In this document: positions 63,243-64,000 of the stretch, one piece after another
How the letters are laid out: each line of letters begins with the position of its first letter
Numbering within the stretch: position 1 is the stretch's first letter
Source of the DNA: Splendidivirga corallicola
Lineage (GTDB): Bacteria; Bacteroidota; Bacteroidia; Cytophagales; Cyclobacteriaceae
Length of the DNA: 64,000 bases
Reading direction: 5' to 3'
Assembly: GCA_030442035.1 (NCBI GenBank)
Contig: JAUJEA010000006.1
Coordinates: forward strand, 62,001 to 126,000
The notes under the pieces: model-generated
The model's database searches: none
The model's input: the letters and a program-made list of their open reading frames with translations, nothing else
Told to the model about the DNA's origin: nothing
Program-made: the position numbers and the translations under genes

Positions 63243-63938
63243 TTACTTTTTGATCAGCTCCAGTTCTTTGATTTTACCGTTGGTATCAAACACAACGTTA
63301 TCGATGGCATTGATATTTTTCCGCTGATCTTTTAGGTAGTTCAGATATTTCTGAATGGTGGTAGGCCTGTCATAATCTTTGGTACTGCCTGATTTGCTAA
63401 TGATAATTAATACCAGTGCATCAGGTGAAGTAAACAAAGAAAGTGCCTCCTGAATGCTATTATTGGCAGCGCTTGTGCTGCTTGCATTGGCTACAGCATT
63501 AAAATAATTACCGAGTCTTTGGATCTTGGCATCCGGCGAATCTGCCGATACCCTATCATTTTCTTTTTCGAGGGCAGCTCTTTCATCAGCCAGTTTATTC
63601 TCAACCTGTCTGATCAATGCTTTCACTTCCACATCATCCAGATTCATATCCTTGATTCGTTGCAGTGCTCTCTCCTTTTCACTTAGTGACATGCTATTAT
63701 TATCATCCAACAGGGCATTCAGTTCCTGTTTGACTTTCTCAATTCTTGCAGCTTTAGCTTCCGCTTCCTGCTTTTCCTTTTCCTTTGCCAGCTTTTTCTG
63801 ACTTTTACATCCAACTCCTGCGAGGCTCACCATCACAATAAGCGCCATCAGTAAAAAGTTGCTCACGTTTAAAAATGATTTAGTTCTAGTGTGTTGAAAA
63901 CTCATGTTTTTCAAATTTTTGATTTGATACTTATTCAT
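63243..63938 (-). CDS. Lipoprotein with coiled-coil and half NTF2-like region
   Basis: The 231-residue protein has a basic N-terminus, a hydrophobic segment and a lipobox (SLAGVGC; Cys near 45). A start at MSFQHTRT (63905) is equally possible. Residues about 46-120 are Lys/Glu/Ala-rich and coiled-coil-like. The last 95 residues (QRLGNYFNAVANAS, EALSLFTSPDALV, TIQKYLNYLKDQRKN) parallel the helical first half of the neighbouring NTF2-like protein. The first gene of the four-gene run in the visible window; more genes may lie beyond 64000. Confidence 0.75.
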   Translation of the reverse strand: MNKYQIKNLKNMSFQHTRTKSFLNVSNFLLMALIVMVSLAGVGCKSQKKLAKEKEKQEAEAKAARIEKVKQELNALLDDNNSMSLSEKERALQRIKDMNLDDVEVKALIRQVENKLADERAALEKENDRVSADSPDAKIQRLGNYFNAVANASSTSAANNSIQEALSLFTSPDALVLIIISKSGSTKDYDRPTTIQKYLNYLKDQRKNINAIDNVVFDTNGKIKELELIKK

Positions 63939-64000
63939 GGATTGAATTTACAAATAATTTTTGCGGTAGACGTGATAATCAACCTATTGAAATAAAAACT

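Overview
The window looks like a chromosomal segment of an aerobic, probably marine or soil Bacteroidota, most likely of the class Cytophagia (inference from gene content). The signs are a SusC/SusD outer-membrane pair, a type IX secretion C-terminal sorting domain, MacB/FtsX-type permeases without an ATPase, LytTR and hybrid two-component proteins, a carotenoid lycopene cyclase, many Cys-anchored lipoproteins, weak Shine-Dalgarno sequences and a fairly low GC content. I saw no rRNA, tRNA, CRISPR array or intact insertion sequence.

Layout. 0-12 kb: two FtsX-like permeases flank a PAS histidine kinase; both permease genes carry the same upstream architecture (paired dyad sites about 100 bp upstream, then a sigma-54-like -24/-12 element). 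Then come a lipoprotein with Ig-like repeats, an ECF sigma factor and an overlapping gene that looks like an anti-sigma/outer-membrane barrel fusion. 12-19 kb: housekeeping-type genes (PhzF epimerase-like, DUF819 and SLC13 transporters, a Rof-like antiterminator, an orphan Wza-like export lipoprotein, lycopene cyclase). 19-23 kb: a giant cell-surface protein with six FAS1 domains. 23-34 kb: a sulfated-fucose degradation cluster, all on the minus strand, with three GH29 genes (one a tandem double-GH29 protein interrupted by a TGA at the Trp next to the nucleophile Asp) and two Cys-type sulfatases. Three of these enzymes end in the same discoidin-like domain. 34-44 kb: an NtrY-like kinase, an M1 aminopeptidase, a membrane-bound AraC regulator and several small hydrolases. 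45-49.5 kb: the SusD and SusC pair. 49.8-52.5 kb: a MobA-like cytidylyltransferase, a c-type cytochrome and a CPBP protease whose reading frame extends upstream without a normal start codon. 52.5-58.2 kb: a four-gene signalling operon (FIST sensor, multi-PAS kinase, receiver-ATPase hybrid, LytTR regulator). 59-64 kb: four exported proteins of unknown role, including a leucine-rich-repeat protein built from three large modules; at least three seem to share an NTF2-like domain.

How parts work together. The fucosidases and sulfatases should jointly strip sulfate and fucose from an algal or animal glycan. No importer or sulfatase-maturing enzyme lies within the cluster, and the nearest SusCD pair is about 11 kb away. 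The FIST operon reads as a complete input-to-DNA-binding relay. Intergenic regions hold several dispersed repeat families, including two copies of a roughly 140-bp element with imperfect terminal inverted repeats.

The most interesting leads are the shared sigma-54/enhancer architecture of the two permease genes, the recoded or broken double GH29 gene, and the 59-64 kb exported gene set.
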